Origin: Carposina sasakii
Lineage: Eukaryota > Arthropoda > Insecta > Lepidoptera > Carposinidae
Assembly: GCA_014607495.2 (NCBI GenBank)
Contig: CP053150.1
Location: 6,220,495 to 6,284,494, forward strand
DNA: 64,000 nucleotides
Reading direction: 5' to 3'
Shown here: piece after piece, positions 44,791 through 57,800 of the stretch
How positions within the stretch are numbered: the stretch's first letter is position 1
Layout: each line of letters opens with the position of its first letter
Translations under genes and position numbers: made by a program
Notes under the pieces: model-generated
What the model was told of the DNA's origin: nothing
Database searches by the model: none
What the model saw: the letters and a program-made list of their open reading frames with translations, nothing else

Positions 44791-45269
44791 AGTAGACTTC
44801 AAACTAATCGGTAGATTGGATACGAAATTGCATCGTGTGGAGCGCCGTGCACAGTTTAGCTAGTTCACGGAACTATACAATATTCACCAGGTAGTAAGAG
44901 TATATAATCTAAGGTAAAAATCGTACCTGTTCCACCTAATACTAATATTTAAAAATACCTATTCCAAATACCTGTTCCATTACAGTATGGCCGTTCCATT
45001 ACTATTAAGTGATCCATTACTTATTAGATAAATAGGTACGTAGAATATTTATTCAGTGAATATTTTGTATCGGTTTTCGGTGACTGATCCATTACCTAAT
45101 AACCTACGTAGAAAGAATAGTTGTGGATATAAAAATATCGTGATAATAGCGAAATGCGCTTTTTATATTACATTAAATTTTTTATATTTAGTTAAATTGT
45201 TTTTAGTTTGTGTCACATATTTTGTTTAAATATCGGTCCCGAAACGCCAACTTATGCTTGACAGACCGT
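44791..45269. other. Spacer with degenerate TTCCATTAC direct repeats
   Basis: TTCCATTAC or GATCCATTAC-type phrases recur several times between 44930 and 45095. No gene was recognised. Confidence 0.35.
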
Positions 45270-45575
45270 AACAAATCGCACCTTGGGATGGGGACCGTTA
45301 TCAGTTCATCTTTGATAATTTTGCCCTGGCCGCGTGGTGCCGGCAGAGTAGAATTCGTACCACCCCATGTCTGCCCGTGGGTATCGTACGAGGCGATTAA
45401 GGGTTTCCGGGAGGTGGGCAGCAGCGCCTCCCGTGTTGACAACATAGTCCAAAATACAAACTGCGGTCACCAACCCGCCTGCCCAGCGTGGTGACTATGG
45501 ACACATACCCCCCATGGCAGTCTTGTGGGGGAGGCCTACGTCAAGCAGTGGACTGCAATAGGCTGATAATGATAA
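45270..45575 (+). repeat. SINE/LINE-tail retroposon
   Basis: GGGGAGGCCTACGTCAAGCA followed by GTGGACTGCAATAGGCTGAT is the same 3' sequence family as the LINE fragment at 13010-13290 and the scrap at 28090-28160, here attached to an unrelated 5' part. It ends about 290 bp before the CAND1 start codon. Confidence 0.5.
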
Positions 45576-45862
45576 AACATTCCTGTCCGAAACTGCACAT
45601 ATGTATAGGATTCCAGGATTCCAGGATTCCAAATAGCAAAATACATAAATATCGATTAATAATGTTATTAATCGATGTAACATTTTGACATTTGGTTGGC
45701 TGGTACATCCCTAAAAAATGGTTTTGGTTTCCTCGTTGTGATTGTTGGTTGGTTGGATTTTTGATTAATATTTTCGTTTGTCCATTTAACCTTATTCAAT
45801 AAACTTATAATTTGTTTAATTTAGATATCTACACCCATAAAACCGAAGACTGAAATCTCAAA

Positions 45863-48800
45863 ATGGCTAGTGTATCCTATCATATTGCGAATCTTCTTGA
45901 GAAGGTAAGCCGGTGCGAATTAAAAAATAATTCTTTATTTAGGTTGTGGACAAGCGAACCTTTCTTTTTAATTCTTCTATTATTTTAGATGACATCAAAC
46001 GATAAAGACTTTAGATTTATGGCTACTAATGACTTGATGACTGAACTACAAAAAGACAGCATTAAATTGGATGATGATTCTGAAAGAAAAGTTGTTAAAA
46101 TGTTGTTGCGGTTGTTAGAAGACAAAAATGGTGAAGTTCAGAACTTAGCTGTAAAGTGGTAAGTAGAAATCACAACTCAAAGAATAGGTATGGATTAAGA
46201 CCTCAAACATATATTTCAAGTTGAGAATATTTGAGTGTAGACTGAATGAAATTGAGCTATTGAGGGTAAAAGGAAGATAGGTTTAGAAATACATCCTTGG
46301 TCTATGGATAGGACATTTAGATGTGCAATAATTTACTATCACCTATCTCTTGTTAAAATTTCTTCCAAATGAAATTATAATTAACTAGAAGATGCCCCCT
46401 AACTACATTCACATAAACTTTGGTTGGAATTCCTGATTTTCTCATTCCTGCTGGAATATCAGGAAATCCTCTTCATTTGGATGCCTATGTCATACAAAGA
46501 ACACTCCCTCCAAGTATCAGGTCTCTTAAGATGAGAGGTTTTGGCTGTGTGTTGATCCGTCACATGTTCAGTACAATACATTTTATATTTATAGAGTTGC
46601 CTGAAGTTAGCATTTTTAATTAAACAAACAAACATGTTAATTATGTACATTTTCTTTTCAGTCTTGGTCCTCTGGTAAATAAAGTGAAAGAGTATCAGGT
46701 TGAGAGCATTGTAGAGACTCTTTGTGCCAATATGCTGTCTGACACTGAACAACTGAGAGACATTAGTAGCATTGGGTTGAAGACGGTTATATCAGAAATT
46801 CCTCTTGGTTCTAATACTCTTGCAACAAATGTCTGCAGAAATATCACTGGCAGGCTCAGTAGTGCTATTGAGAAGGTAGGGCATGTATTTAGTTAGTTTA
46901 TTGTTTGGGTTTACAGCCAATATAAAATGTAGATTTTTTTCTTGAGACACCTAGTTTTTTTAAATATAATTTCAGCAAGAGGATGTTTCTGTTCAGCTGG
47001 AGGCATTAGATATTCTGGCAGATTTGTTAAGCAGATTTGGTAGCATCCTTATACCATATCATCCCACCCTGTTGAACTCATTGCTACCCCAACTGGCATC
47101 CCCTAGACAGGTAATTTTTTTGACTGCTATATTATTTACATACTTAAGGTTATAATAAGAAATGATTGCTTTGATAAGCTGCCTAATACTATGCATAAGT
47201 AAATTTTACCTTTTTTTCAGGCAGTAAGAAAGCGCACAATTGTAGCTTTATCTCACCTGGTCATGTCCTGCAATGCTTCACTTTACAATAAACTTATTGA
47301 TCATTTGTTGGAAGGTCTTAGCTCGTCTACTTCATCCAGTGTTAGTCGTACACATATTCAATGTATTGCTGCGGTGTGGTAAGTTCTAGTAAATATGTTA
47401 TTATTTAGGTGAATTTTATTATTGCATGATCTATACTAAAATAATGATTTTTTAAATTTTTGTCTGTTTGTCTGTGCGTTTGTGCACGCTAATCTCAGAA
47501 ATGGCTGAACCTATTTCGATGCAGTTTTCAGTAATATATTGGGACAGGTCCCACTTAACATATAGGCTACTTTTTATCCTGGTAAAATGTTTTTATCCAG
47601 AATAATTTAGACATTTTGTTTTTTCTGTAGTCCACGCGGACCGAGTCGCGGGCGCCCACTAGTATTATACTATAATGCTGTATTTGATAATGATTCTGTT
47701 GCATGGTATATTAGTTTCCTAATTTAAAAAATAATTGAATGTGTCTTCTATTCAAATTGATCAGCATACATCATGATCATTAGTACCCACAACACAAGAC
47801 CTTATGGATCTTAATGTGGGACTAGGTTAATGTGCTGTGTTGTGTATGAATATTTATTTATTTATTTCTAAGTTTCATATTGACTATGTTACAGCCGCCA
47901 AGCTGGTGACAAGTTCAGTGAGCAGCTATGGCGAGTGGCGCCACCTGTCCTCGATCACTCCACAGACGCCGATGAGGAATTACGTGAACATTGTCTGCAA
48001 GCACTCGAGGCTTTTGTGCTGAAGTGTCCCAAGGAAGTACAGACTCATATACCCACTGTAAGTCATCAAGTATTTCAATTTCCTGTTATATGCAATTTGT
48101 GAATAATAAACACAATTATTTAAAGAAAAAACCTCAACTGCGTAAAAATTTCGACACCGTGTGACTCCCACAACTAAGATGAAACTAATGACAACTCTCA
48201 AACTTAATTAAATGCAACAAGTTGTTTAGCGTGCCAAAGAAATATACATGATACATACAAATAAACACTCGAAAAACATAACCCTCCATGTGGTGCAGTT
48301 GGGTAATAATATTGTGTAATTGGTGTTTAAATAAATTAGAACTTTATTTGACTGAGCTGTAGTATTTTAGGATTTGTTTAAGTTAGTATTATTGTTACAG
48401 ATAATAGATCTCTGCCTTAAGATGATTACATACGATCCTAATTATAACTATGAAGACGAAGAGGCTGGTGAGGACGAGGAAATGGAAGACGAGTCTATCT
48501 CCCCTGATGCCGACCCTGGGTCTGACTCTGAGGAATACTCCGACGATGATGATATGTCATGGAAGGTAAGTCTTATTGAGGCTCGATATTCCTGTGATTA
48601 TTTTGTAAATAGTTAATAATAGGTAGTATTTTTTATCATGATCATCACAAAAATTTTAATTCAAAAAGTACACTTTAAAAACTAAACTAATAAACCTTGT
48701 GAAGGCTGTAATTTGAAAGATCAGAGGGGTAAGCACGAACCTCTCGATAGTCCGTAACGCTTTCGTCAAACTGTCAAACCACATAGATTTTGCTAGCGAG

Positions 48801-51800
48801 TCGCTAGCGTTCGTGCTTACCCCACAGATCAGATTATTGACATCTGTCCCTGCTAAGCGAAATGTTTCTGTGGGATACGTATTTCGGGAATACAGCCGAG
48901 TGTATATGTATGTATGTATTAATAAAATATGATAGCATAACATGAACCTTCTATGCTGCTCTGGGAGTGAAAAAAAAACTTATAATACTACAGCTGCTTC
49001 TCTTCCCGGGCATACTATACAAGTCAGATGGGCTGACCACTTGTCATTACTAACCGAACTTTTACATCTCAACTATACCCTCAAAATTGGTCAGAAGTGG
49101 CACCATGTGGTTCTATCGGCCCTTGGTGCTCTGCCTACCCCGTAAGGGATAAAGACGTGATTATATGTATGTATGTATGTATGATCGCATAGGTGCGACG
49201 TGCCGCCGCCAAGTGCCTCGAGTCTGTAATCTCCACGCGACATGAGTTGCTAGCAGAGATGTATGTCACCGTCTCGCCGGCGTTGATCGCTCGGTTCAAA
49301 GGTTTGTCTTGTATTTTCTAATACAATCTATGCCACCATTTTGATGAGGTTGGTCGAAAAAAAATATAGGTGCACTATAAAGTAAATAATTCCTTATTAT
49401 TACATACAGGGTGTTTTTTTGTGGCCACCTTTAACGAAGGGTGCGTACTCTATACATAAAATAAAGTAAGTTTATTCAAAAAAAAATGCTGGGAATTTTT
49501 TTTTTATTTTTTTTTTAAATTACTTGATCTGGCGAAATTTATATGTCTAGTGTATGCTAGTTTATTTATCAGAATTATTTCTCGTGAAAAAATCTTGCTA
49601 CGTGCGTCTATGTGCATTTATGCAGAAAAACGCAGTCTATTTACTCAACTTTGGACCCTAATATTTTGGAAACCAGACACTTCCCAGGTATGCTTCCATG
49701 GAGAAAAATGATCGTGATGATGAGGAGATTCCGTAGTTTTCGGGAACGTTGACGACCAAAAACATATATTTTATCACATTATTTTTCGGCCCTTAAAGGC
49801 TTGTTAAAGGTGTTCATCTATCTAGATAGCTACATATAGAATGCAGGTACATGCTTTGTCCTGAATGACTGATGAATGGGTCAACCGCACACACAGCCTA
49901 AAATTCTCATTATAGAGGGAGCACACATTCTCTAAGAAAGGATTTCCTGAAGTTCTTTAAGTAAAAGGATAGTTATGTGAAATCAGATATTTATATTGAT
50001 TTAGCTAAAGATGTATAAACTTGCTTTAATTTGTGGATAGTGTTGTGGACTGTTATTCATAAATAATACCTTAACTATCCCAACTAATAGTTGGTTGTAT
50101 AGAAGATCATAGAACGTTTCGGGCTTACCAATCGGGGTTCTATAATTAGCCAAAGAAGGTAGTACGTCCATAGAAAGTGGCGCATTTATTTCTCCAATTT
50201 GCTCTCAATTGCATCTATAGAAGTATCTTGTATGACAATTTTGGCCTATACAGTTGATGTAACAGTAATTCAATTTCCTTTTGGTGATTTACAAGCCACC
50301 GCAACGCTACTAAAGTACCCTTTTATACTGTAAAAGAGTTCATGATTCCATTATGACACTAACATTTATGATTCATTCGTCCATTTTACATTTGTTCACT
50401 GCTGTATCGCAGTGTTATTTAAGAGAAAGAAACACCAAGGAAAACTTACAAGTATTTGAAACAAAAATAATACAAAATGACAACGAAAATATTTGATTTC
50501 GATTGATGTTTATTAGGAAAATATTCGTCTCTTACGGGGAAAATGACATGGGATTGAGATTTTACTGATAAACTATCCATGGATTAAAGACCATATTTTA
50601 ATGCCCCCCTCAAATAATTAAGCATTTACTAAAATAATTACAAATTTTAAGTCATAAAAATACTTTCAGTGTTCAGAACACTACTATAGCACTTGTCATG
50701 ACAGATCGCAGTCATCATTATATAAAATTAGGGTTCCCTCCAAATGTTCATTGAGTCATAAATGAAATTATCTTATTATATTTTTAATTTTTAATAAATG
50801 TAATGTTACCAGGTAAGACAGGTTTAGATCCAGACTTCTAGAACATTACGGTCATACTAATTATTAATTAACATACATAGTTTTTGTGATATAGTTGCTT
50901 ATTTGCTCAGAAGCATAATAACAGAACCATTTTTTATAATTGATTGTTCAACTTGATTTTTACTTATTCAATCTATACTAATATTATAAAGCTGAAGAGT
51001 TTGTTTGTTTGTTTGTTTGATTGAACGCGCTAATCTCCGGAACTACTGGGTCGAATTAAAAAATTCTTTTTGTGTTGGATAGTCCATTTATCGAGGAAGG
51101 CTTTAGGCTATATATCATCACAGTGCGACCAATAGGGACGAAGAATAAGAGGAAAATGTGGAAAAAACGGGGAAAATTATTCAACTTTGGAGACTTCCGT
51201 TGCGTGCGCTGCGTAAACGGTTCAAGTTATCCAAAAAATATGTATGAAAGAATAAAATGACGTAGAAATGATATGAAAGAAAAAAATTGAAGGTCTAGAC
51301 TGCCTGATGCAGAACCCTTAGCAGCCCAGCTAAACTTTGAGAGATATGAAAATACCGTCTTAGGAAAAGTTGCTCAGCATGATAAGTTGTTGACGCGGAC
51401 GAAGTCGCGGGCAACAGCTAGTATTGTTATAAAGTACATACAAAAATGCCTTTTTATTTTTTATTAATAATTTTATAAAAATGCCTTTACAAAACTAATC
51501 TATAATTTAAAAGCAACATTGGCCTACCATTATAAACCGTAATTAGGTTTTAGAAGAGATATGGACTCCGTTACAGTACTATGTTTAATGGAAGAACTAT
51601 AATAGTTGCAAAGTAAACCATATGGTCCTAAAAGAGTGTCTTTGTGACAGGTTTATCACTAGAACTATAACGAGCCTTTGCAAACTTATTTAGGGTAATT
51701 GAGTTATCTAAGGGTTTTTTTAAACTCATCTACATTCAAATATAGCTCTGTTGTAGAGTTTTTGCGCCCACTATATTACTACAGCCCTGTAACGACGATT

Positions 51801-54800
51801 TAAAAAACCCACATTATCACAATTTCGCCCTATAATTGATGTTCAATTTGTACACTAACAAAGACCCATTAAAGTTCGCGTGGAACCTTTATTGCGTAAA
51901 TCAGAGACGTAAGGGAAATTGTGATCACTGCTATAGAGTTCTATGGTTGCATACTGGTCACTTTAGAAGTCATTACAACACCTATCTATAACAGCTACAT
52001 AAATTAGCGAAGTAAACCTTTACATCAATTATTTATGTGTCGGTTTTGCTCTATAAGCTTATAGAGCTATAATACATGTTATGAAACACCGCCAAAACCT
52101 TTGTACATCGTTTACCGAGCTTTTTGGAGATATAGGTTATAGGACAAAATTGTTAGTTGGGTATGTAACGTTGTATACAGTTCTTGACTGTCCTAAATAA
52201 ATATGTAGTCGTGTTTTCAAAATATTTTTCCTATTGACGCTATTTATTGTAAATTTAGTGGAAAAATGATAATGTATTATTATTACCTAATTTTAAATAG
52301 AAATAGCGTACAGCGATAATTGAGAGTGTGCGAGTGCGTGAGGCGTCCCCCCACATCTCGCCCCGCACACTCTTCTTCAGCCTATTGCAGTCCACTGCTG
52401 GACGTAGGCCTCCCCACTCGCACACTCTCAATTATCGCTGTCGCGTCATTGCTATTGCAAATTAGGTAATATAAAAATAGGTTCTAATTTTTTATCGCTG
52501 TCATGCTGTTTCGGCTTAGCTACTGCACATTAGGTAATAGTAATAACCCAACGTTTCGTATCCAGAGCGCGAGGAGAACGTGAAGTGCGACATTTTGAGC
52601 GCGTACACGGCGCTGCTACGCGCGACCCGGCCGCCGCCCGCGCTGGCCGCGTCGGTGGCGCCGGCTGATAACTCGCCGCAAGCGCTGCTGCTGCAGAGGG
52701 TATGTTTTTATTTTATTTTACTTTATTAGGGAAGAAAAGCAGTAGTACATTCAATTAACAGTAACAGTAGTAGTAATTAAACTGTTTGTGCTGCCTATTG
52801 AACTATTATACTAGAGTGGGTGAAAAACTTCAATCAATCAATTTCTTTATTCACATAAGATATGGGTGTAATAAATTATGTTATAATTAAGTTTTTCATT
52901 ATTTATCTCGGTTTGAAATTCAGCTTCGTTGCCGGCATCCAATAGAGATGTGCATTCACCAATCGGGAGGCCAGTGATGTACCCTATCGTTTGCTTTTTT
53001 TTCTCCCGAAAACACTACATAAAATCATACCAGCACTTAACATCTGCACCTGCCGTGTTTGCCCGCAGACGGGCAGCGTGGTGTCGGGCGCGCTGCGCGT
53101 GATCCGCGGGCGCAGCGTGCGCGCGCGCGGCTGTGCGCTGGCTCTGCTGCGGGAGCCTGGCGGCCGCGCCCCGTCGCCGCGTGCGCACCGCGTTGCCCGC
53201 AGACGGGCACCGCGTCGTGCGCGTGGTGTCGGGCGCGCTGCGCGTGATCCGCGGGCGCACCGCGCGTGCGCGCGCGCGCTCACGTGAGTAGTGTAGCTAT
53301 ACCGCGGCTGTGCGCTGGCTCTGCTGCGGGAGCTGCTGGCGGCCGCGCCCGGCTGCCTCGCCGCGCATGCGCACCGCGTCGTGCGCGCGCTCACACCGCC
53401 GCTCACGTGAGTAGTGTAGCTATACCGGCGGCTGTGCGCTGGCTCCGTTCACATCCGTGATCCGTTCACATGAGTAGTCTAGCTAGTTATAAATACTGGC
53501 CCACTTATGGATCCGAGTGTAATTTAGCGTAATTTCTTCGTTGACATGTTCGTAGTAATTATACCTATATTTTCGACAATAGATTGGTTTATCTTAGGAC
53601 ACGGCCAAGCGGTGGCGAGACTATAGATCAAGTATATAAACGATCCTCGAAATCAGCAGCGCGATTCCGATGTTTCATCGCTCATCTTGCAGCTGCTGAA
53701 TCGGCGTTCAAGCCGTTATGTTGTCAATAACGAGTCATCATGTTAAATCTATCAATTTGTTTTCAGCGATAAAACAACCGCATCCTCCATGAAGATTGAG
53801 ACCCTGGTGTTCATAGTGTGCCTGCTGCGAGGGCACTCCGCGGCCAGCATGCGTCCGCACGTGCCGGCACTGCTGCCGGCCGTGTTGGCTAGTGTGCAGG
53901 ACCCCTTCTACAAGGTCACCGCCGAAGCACTGCGGGCGCTGCAGACGCTGGTCAAGGTCATCAAGCCTCTGGGTGCGTAGAGCCGCGTCCGTGTGTTCAC
54001 AGTTCGCAGGACCCTACAAGCCGATACAACAAGGTTACCTAGGAGGAAATTATAATCGTTAAACCACTAGCTTTTCCATTATTGCATTTAAGGCCGCGTC
54101 CCCACTAGGCGAACAGTGAGCGGCTGACAGTTTGATTCCAGTTTGCCTCCCTATACAGCGCGTAATGTACGCAGTTTGCGACATTTCGCTTGCCGACTCA
54201 TTCTGTGTGCGCCTGATTCGCAGCGAATGAATTCGTCGCTCAGTCGGTGACGCAGTTTGTTCACTACGCCGACGCTCCGTTCTCTAATGTACACTAGTTT
54301 ACCTTCCCTCACAAGAATTTGCAAGCACTTGCGGCTAATACGCTCTAGTTCGCCGCTCAGTTGATATTAAGTTAGCGACCGACCGATACACCACATTTAG
54401 AGTCAGTCAGCGAACAGTCAGCCGCTCACTGTTCGCGTAATGGGGACGCGGCCTAATATACAAACAATATAACACTAGGTATCTATACCACGTTTTTTTA
54501 AGATAAAAAAAATGAAATTTCTAAGAAGCAGTGATTGTAAACATTTACACACGTGTACTTGTAAGATATGTATGAGTGACGTTTGACTTTTTTTCATGTC
54601 CACGTATAGTAAAACACAAAAATGTGACAAATAAAAAACCTAATTTCGCTCTTTCGGATTCTTTCTACTTATAAATATTATTAAGAAAAAAAAAAAACAC
54701 CCGAATGAGATTTGAACTCATGACCTTAGCAAACCGTGGTTTTGCTCTAACCAACTGAGCTATCGGGTCAATTAACTCGGATGACGAATTTTACCATCTC

Positions 54801-57800
54801 TTTTACATTACGTTTTTGGCAACGTTATTTTTTCATCCCGATAGCTATACTAGCCAAATCTCGGTAAACAAAGCTGAACCCCTCAGCACAATATTTTAAT
54901 GATGAAACGATCAACCTTATCCTAGCGGATTATACATATTATGGAGAAGTGTCTTATAAATTTATCTTAATCAAGATATTATATATTATACATATTATTA
55001 AGAAAATGAAAAAAAAACCACCCAAGTGAGATTTGAACTCACGACCTCTTTGATAACCGTGCTTTTGGTCGTAACCAACTGAGCTATAGGGTCAATTCTT
55101 TCTACTCTTAAATAAAATGAGGTATAATTATTCCACAGACAAATTAGAGATAACCGAGAGCGGCGAGTACCGCATCGAGCCGTTGAGTCCGGAACTGGAG
55201 CAGTTCATACCGGCGATGTACGAGTGTGCGCTGGTGCGGCTCAAGGCCACCGACATGGACCAGGAGGTCAAGGAGCGCGCCATCGCCGCCGCCGGGCAGC
55301 TGCTGTGCCACTTCGGGGACTACTTACAGGTACGTAACCGGCCCCCTGATTACCTAATTTGCAATAGCAAAGCCGAAGCCGCGCGAATGCGAGCTAAATG
55401 AGAATGTGTGAGTGCATGCAACGAGTGCAAGTCGTCCTCCCGCGCCCAGCACCCCATTCTCAATTTTCGCTATCGCATTGCTTTGGCTCTGCTACTGCAA
55501 GTTACATAATCAGGGTGCGGGCCACCAATTACCCACGTCACTCACTAGCTCATGGCTATTCAACAGATTTATGATTCACCAGCTTAACTTGCCTGTGTAA
55601 TATTTAGGATTATTAAAATTTCTGTTTTATACTTGGCCTGGATTTATTAACAACTTCTCGGGATTCTTGCAATAACTTCCCAATAGTGAATTTCCGAATT
55701 GTAACGATTTATTTATTTTTTAGTAAATGTTTGAACTTCCTAATAATACAAACATTGTTAAATGACATAATATACCGCCGCCGACTGCAAAAGTAGACAA
55801 AAACGTAATGTCCACTTATGACTAATTTCTCGCTAGTTTCCACATAGTAATTGTAACATTTATTTCACAGAATGAACTGCCCATCTGCCTTCCAATATTC
55901 CTGGAACGTTTACGCAACGAAATTACACGTTTAACCACAGTCAAGGCATTGACTAAAGTCGCTGCCTCGCCGCTTAGAATTGATCTCAGACCTATCTTGG
56001 TAAGTAAAATATTTGCAAACCGAATGATATAATTTTGGCTATGTTATTAATATATGACTTATTACATAATGTTTTCCTTTTCAGTCAGATGTAGTGCCTA
56101 TTTTAGGATCGTTCCTGAGGAAAAACCAGAGAGCTTTAAAATTATCAACTTTAGTGTTATTGGATACCATAATTCAAAATTATAGTCACACGATCAGCAT
56201 TGAGCTTTTGAGTAAGGTAAGGATCTTGTAAATTTATTTAAACATATTCATTCATGCTTTTTCATAGTTTGAAACCAAGGGCGGATCCAGACTTGGAGTT
56301 AGGGGATGGTTGTAATCGAGATCCAGTCTTGGTATGGTTCCGATATTAGATGACATAGGAGCATCATTATTTTACCATTATTAGTAAACTAGACTTTTTA
56401 CGTAGTCAGAGCTCGACTATTCAAGGGCATTTTTGTGGCAATCAACATAATTTCATCAATATTTTATGCTTGTTTTTTCGCCTTGCGTATGGTTGTCATG
56501 TTTGTTACGCTTTGAGCTTTGTGTAATCGTAACAAAGTATACTTTTATCCCTATTTCCCGACAGCTAGCGAAAAATGTACAATATTCGGAAATGTCAAAG
56601 TTCGTTTGAAATTATTTTTAATACGAATTTGTCGGCGATTTTTACCGATCAACATGTATGTTAATTTTCAATTATAAACGGATCAATATTTTATGCTTGT
56701 TGATGATGGGATCCAGGAGAAATCTAGGGCAACCACCGAAAATTGTTGCTCGTATGGTGCTTTTGTTACATAATCATGTCCTACTCAGGTATATGCTTCA
56801 GGATGTCAACATCTAATGCTGCTGTGCTGATGATGAAGCTACAGAACTCCTAACGGTTAGGAGTTGGGATACAGTACTGCAATTGGTCAATGGAAACTAT
56901 TAAGTAGTATGTAGGGCTAACGTGTTACTTGAATCAACATCTGATGCTTCTGTGCTGATGATGAAGCTATAGAACTCCTTAACGGTTAGGAGTTGGGAGA
57001 CAGTACAGCAATTGGTCACTATTTAGTAGTGTGTAGGGCGACGTGTTACTTGAATCAACATCTGATGCTGCTGTGCTGATGATGAAGCTACAGAACTCAG
57101 TACCTAGTATGTAGGGCTAACGTGTTACTTGAACATCTGATGCTTCTGTGCTGATGATGAAGCTACAGAACTCCATGTATAGAGTACTATTCTTATAGAG
57201 GGCTATTAGAATCAACATCTGAGATATGAAGCTACAATAACGGTTAGGAGTTTGGAGACAGTACTTTTTAGTGGTATGTCCCTGTGAGGTATACTTGAAT
57301 CAAAAATGGTCAAGCTACAGAACTCCTTAACGGTTATACCCCGATGGAAACTATACATCAAATATAGTAAGTTTATGCCAAAAAATGCCTTGATCTGGCG
57401 AAATTTATAGTGTCTAGTGTTTATGCCTAGAAAGATTCGTGGAAAAATCTTGCTACGCGCGTCGTAGTCTATTTAAACTTTGGCAATAGCAGACACTTCC
57501 CAGGTAGCCGAAGAAGAAGCGGGACGTTGACGCATGTATAAACTAGCATCTATTTAAGTCCACAACGCATTAACACAACTAAAAATCGAGAAATAAACTA
57601 CAATACCGACTTCAAACTTTAACTAAAAAGCGATAAATCGCCTTGAAATGTCAAATGTAATTCGTTTGAAATTCATTAACGCTGCCTACTATACCGTATT
57701 GTATTTTACGTACGTTGCCTATACTCCAAAAAATAAGTCGAATTTGACATTAGCGTTATTTATCGCGAAGTCGTCAGTTTTTGTACAATTTTTGCTATTG

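Noticed and set aside
45210..45445. Open frame with RTE-like wording around 45.3 kb
   Set aside because: The sequence is a retroposon tail also found at 13.0 and 28.1 kb; no catalytic motif.
52984..53460. Several overlapping Arg/Ala-rich open frames on both strands
   Set aside because: They arise from high GC content over a CAND1 exon; none shows a domain, and they overlap the real exon in other frames.
54698..55093. Possible functional tRNA genes
   Set aside because: Acceptor and anticodon stems mispair and U33 is absent, although the Pol III boxes are present; called SINE heads.
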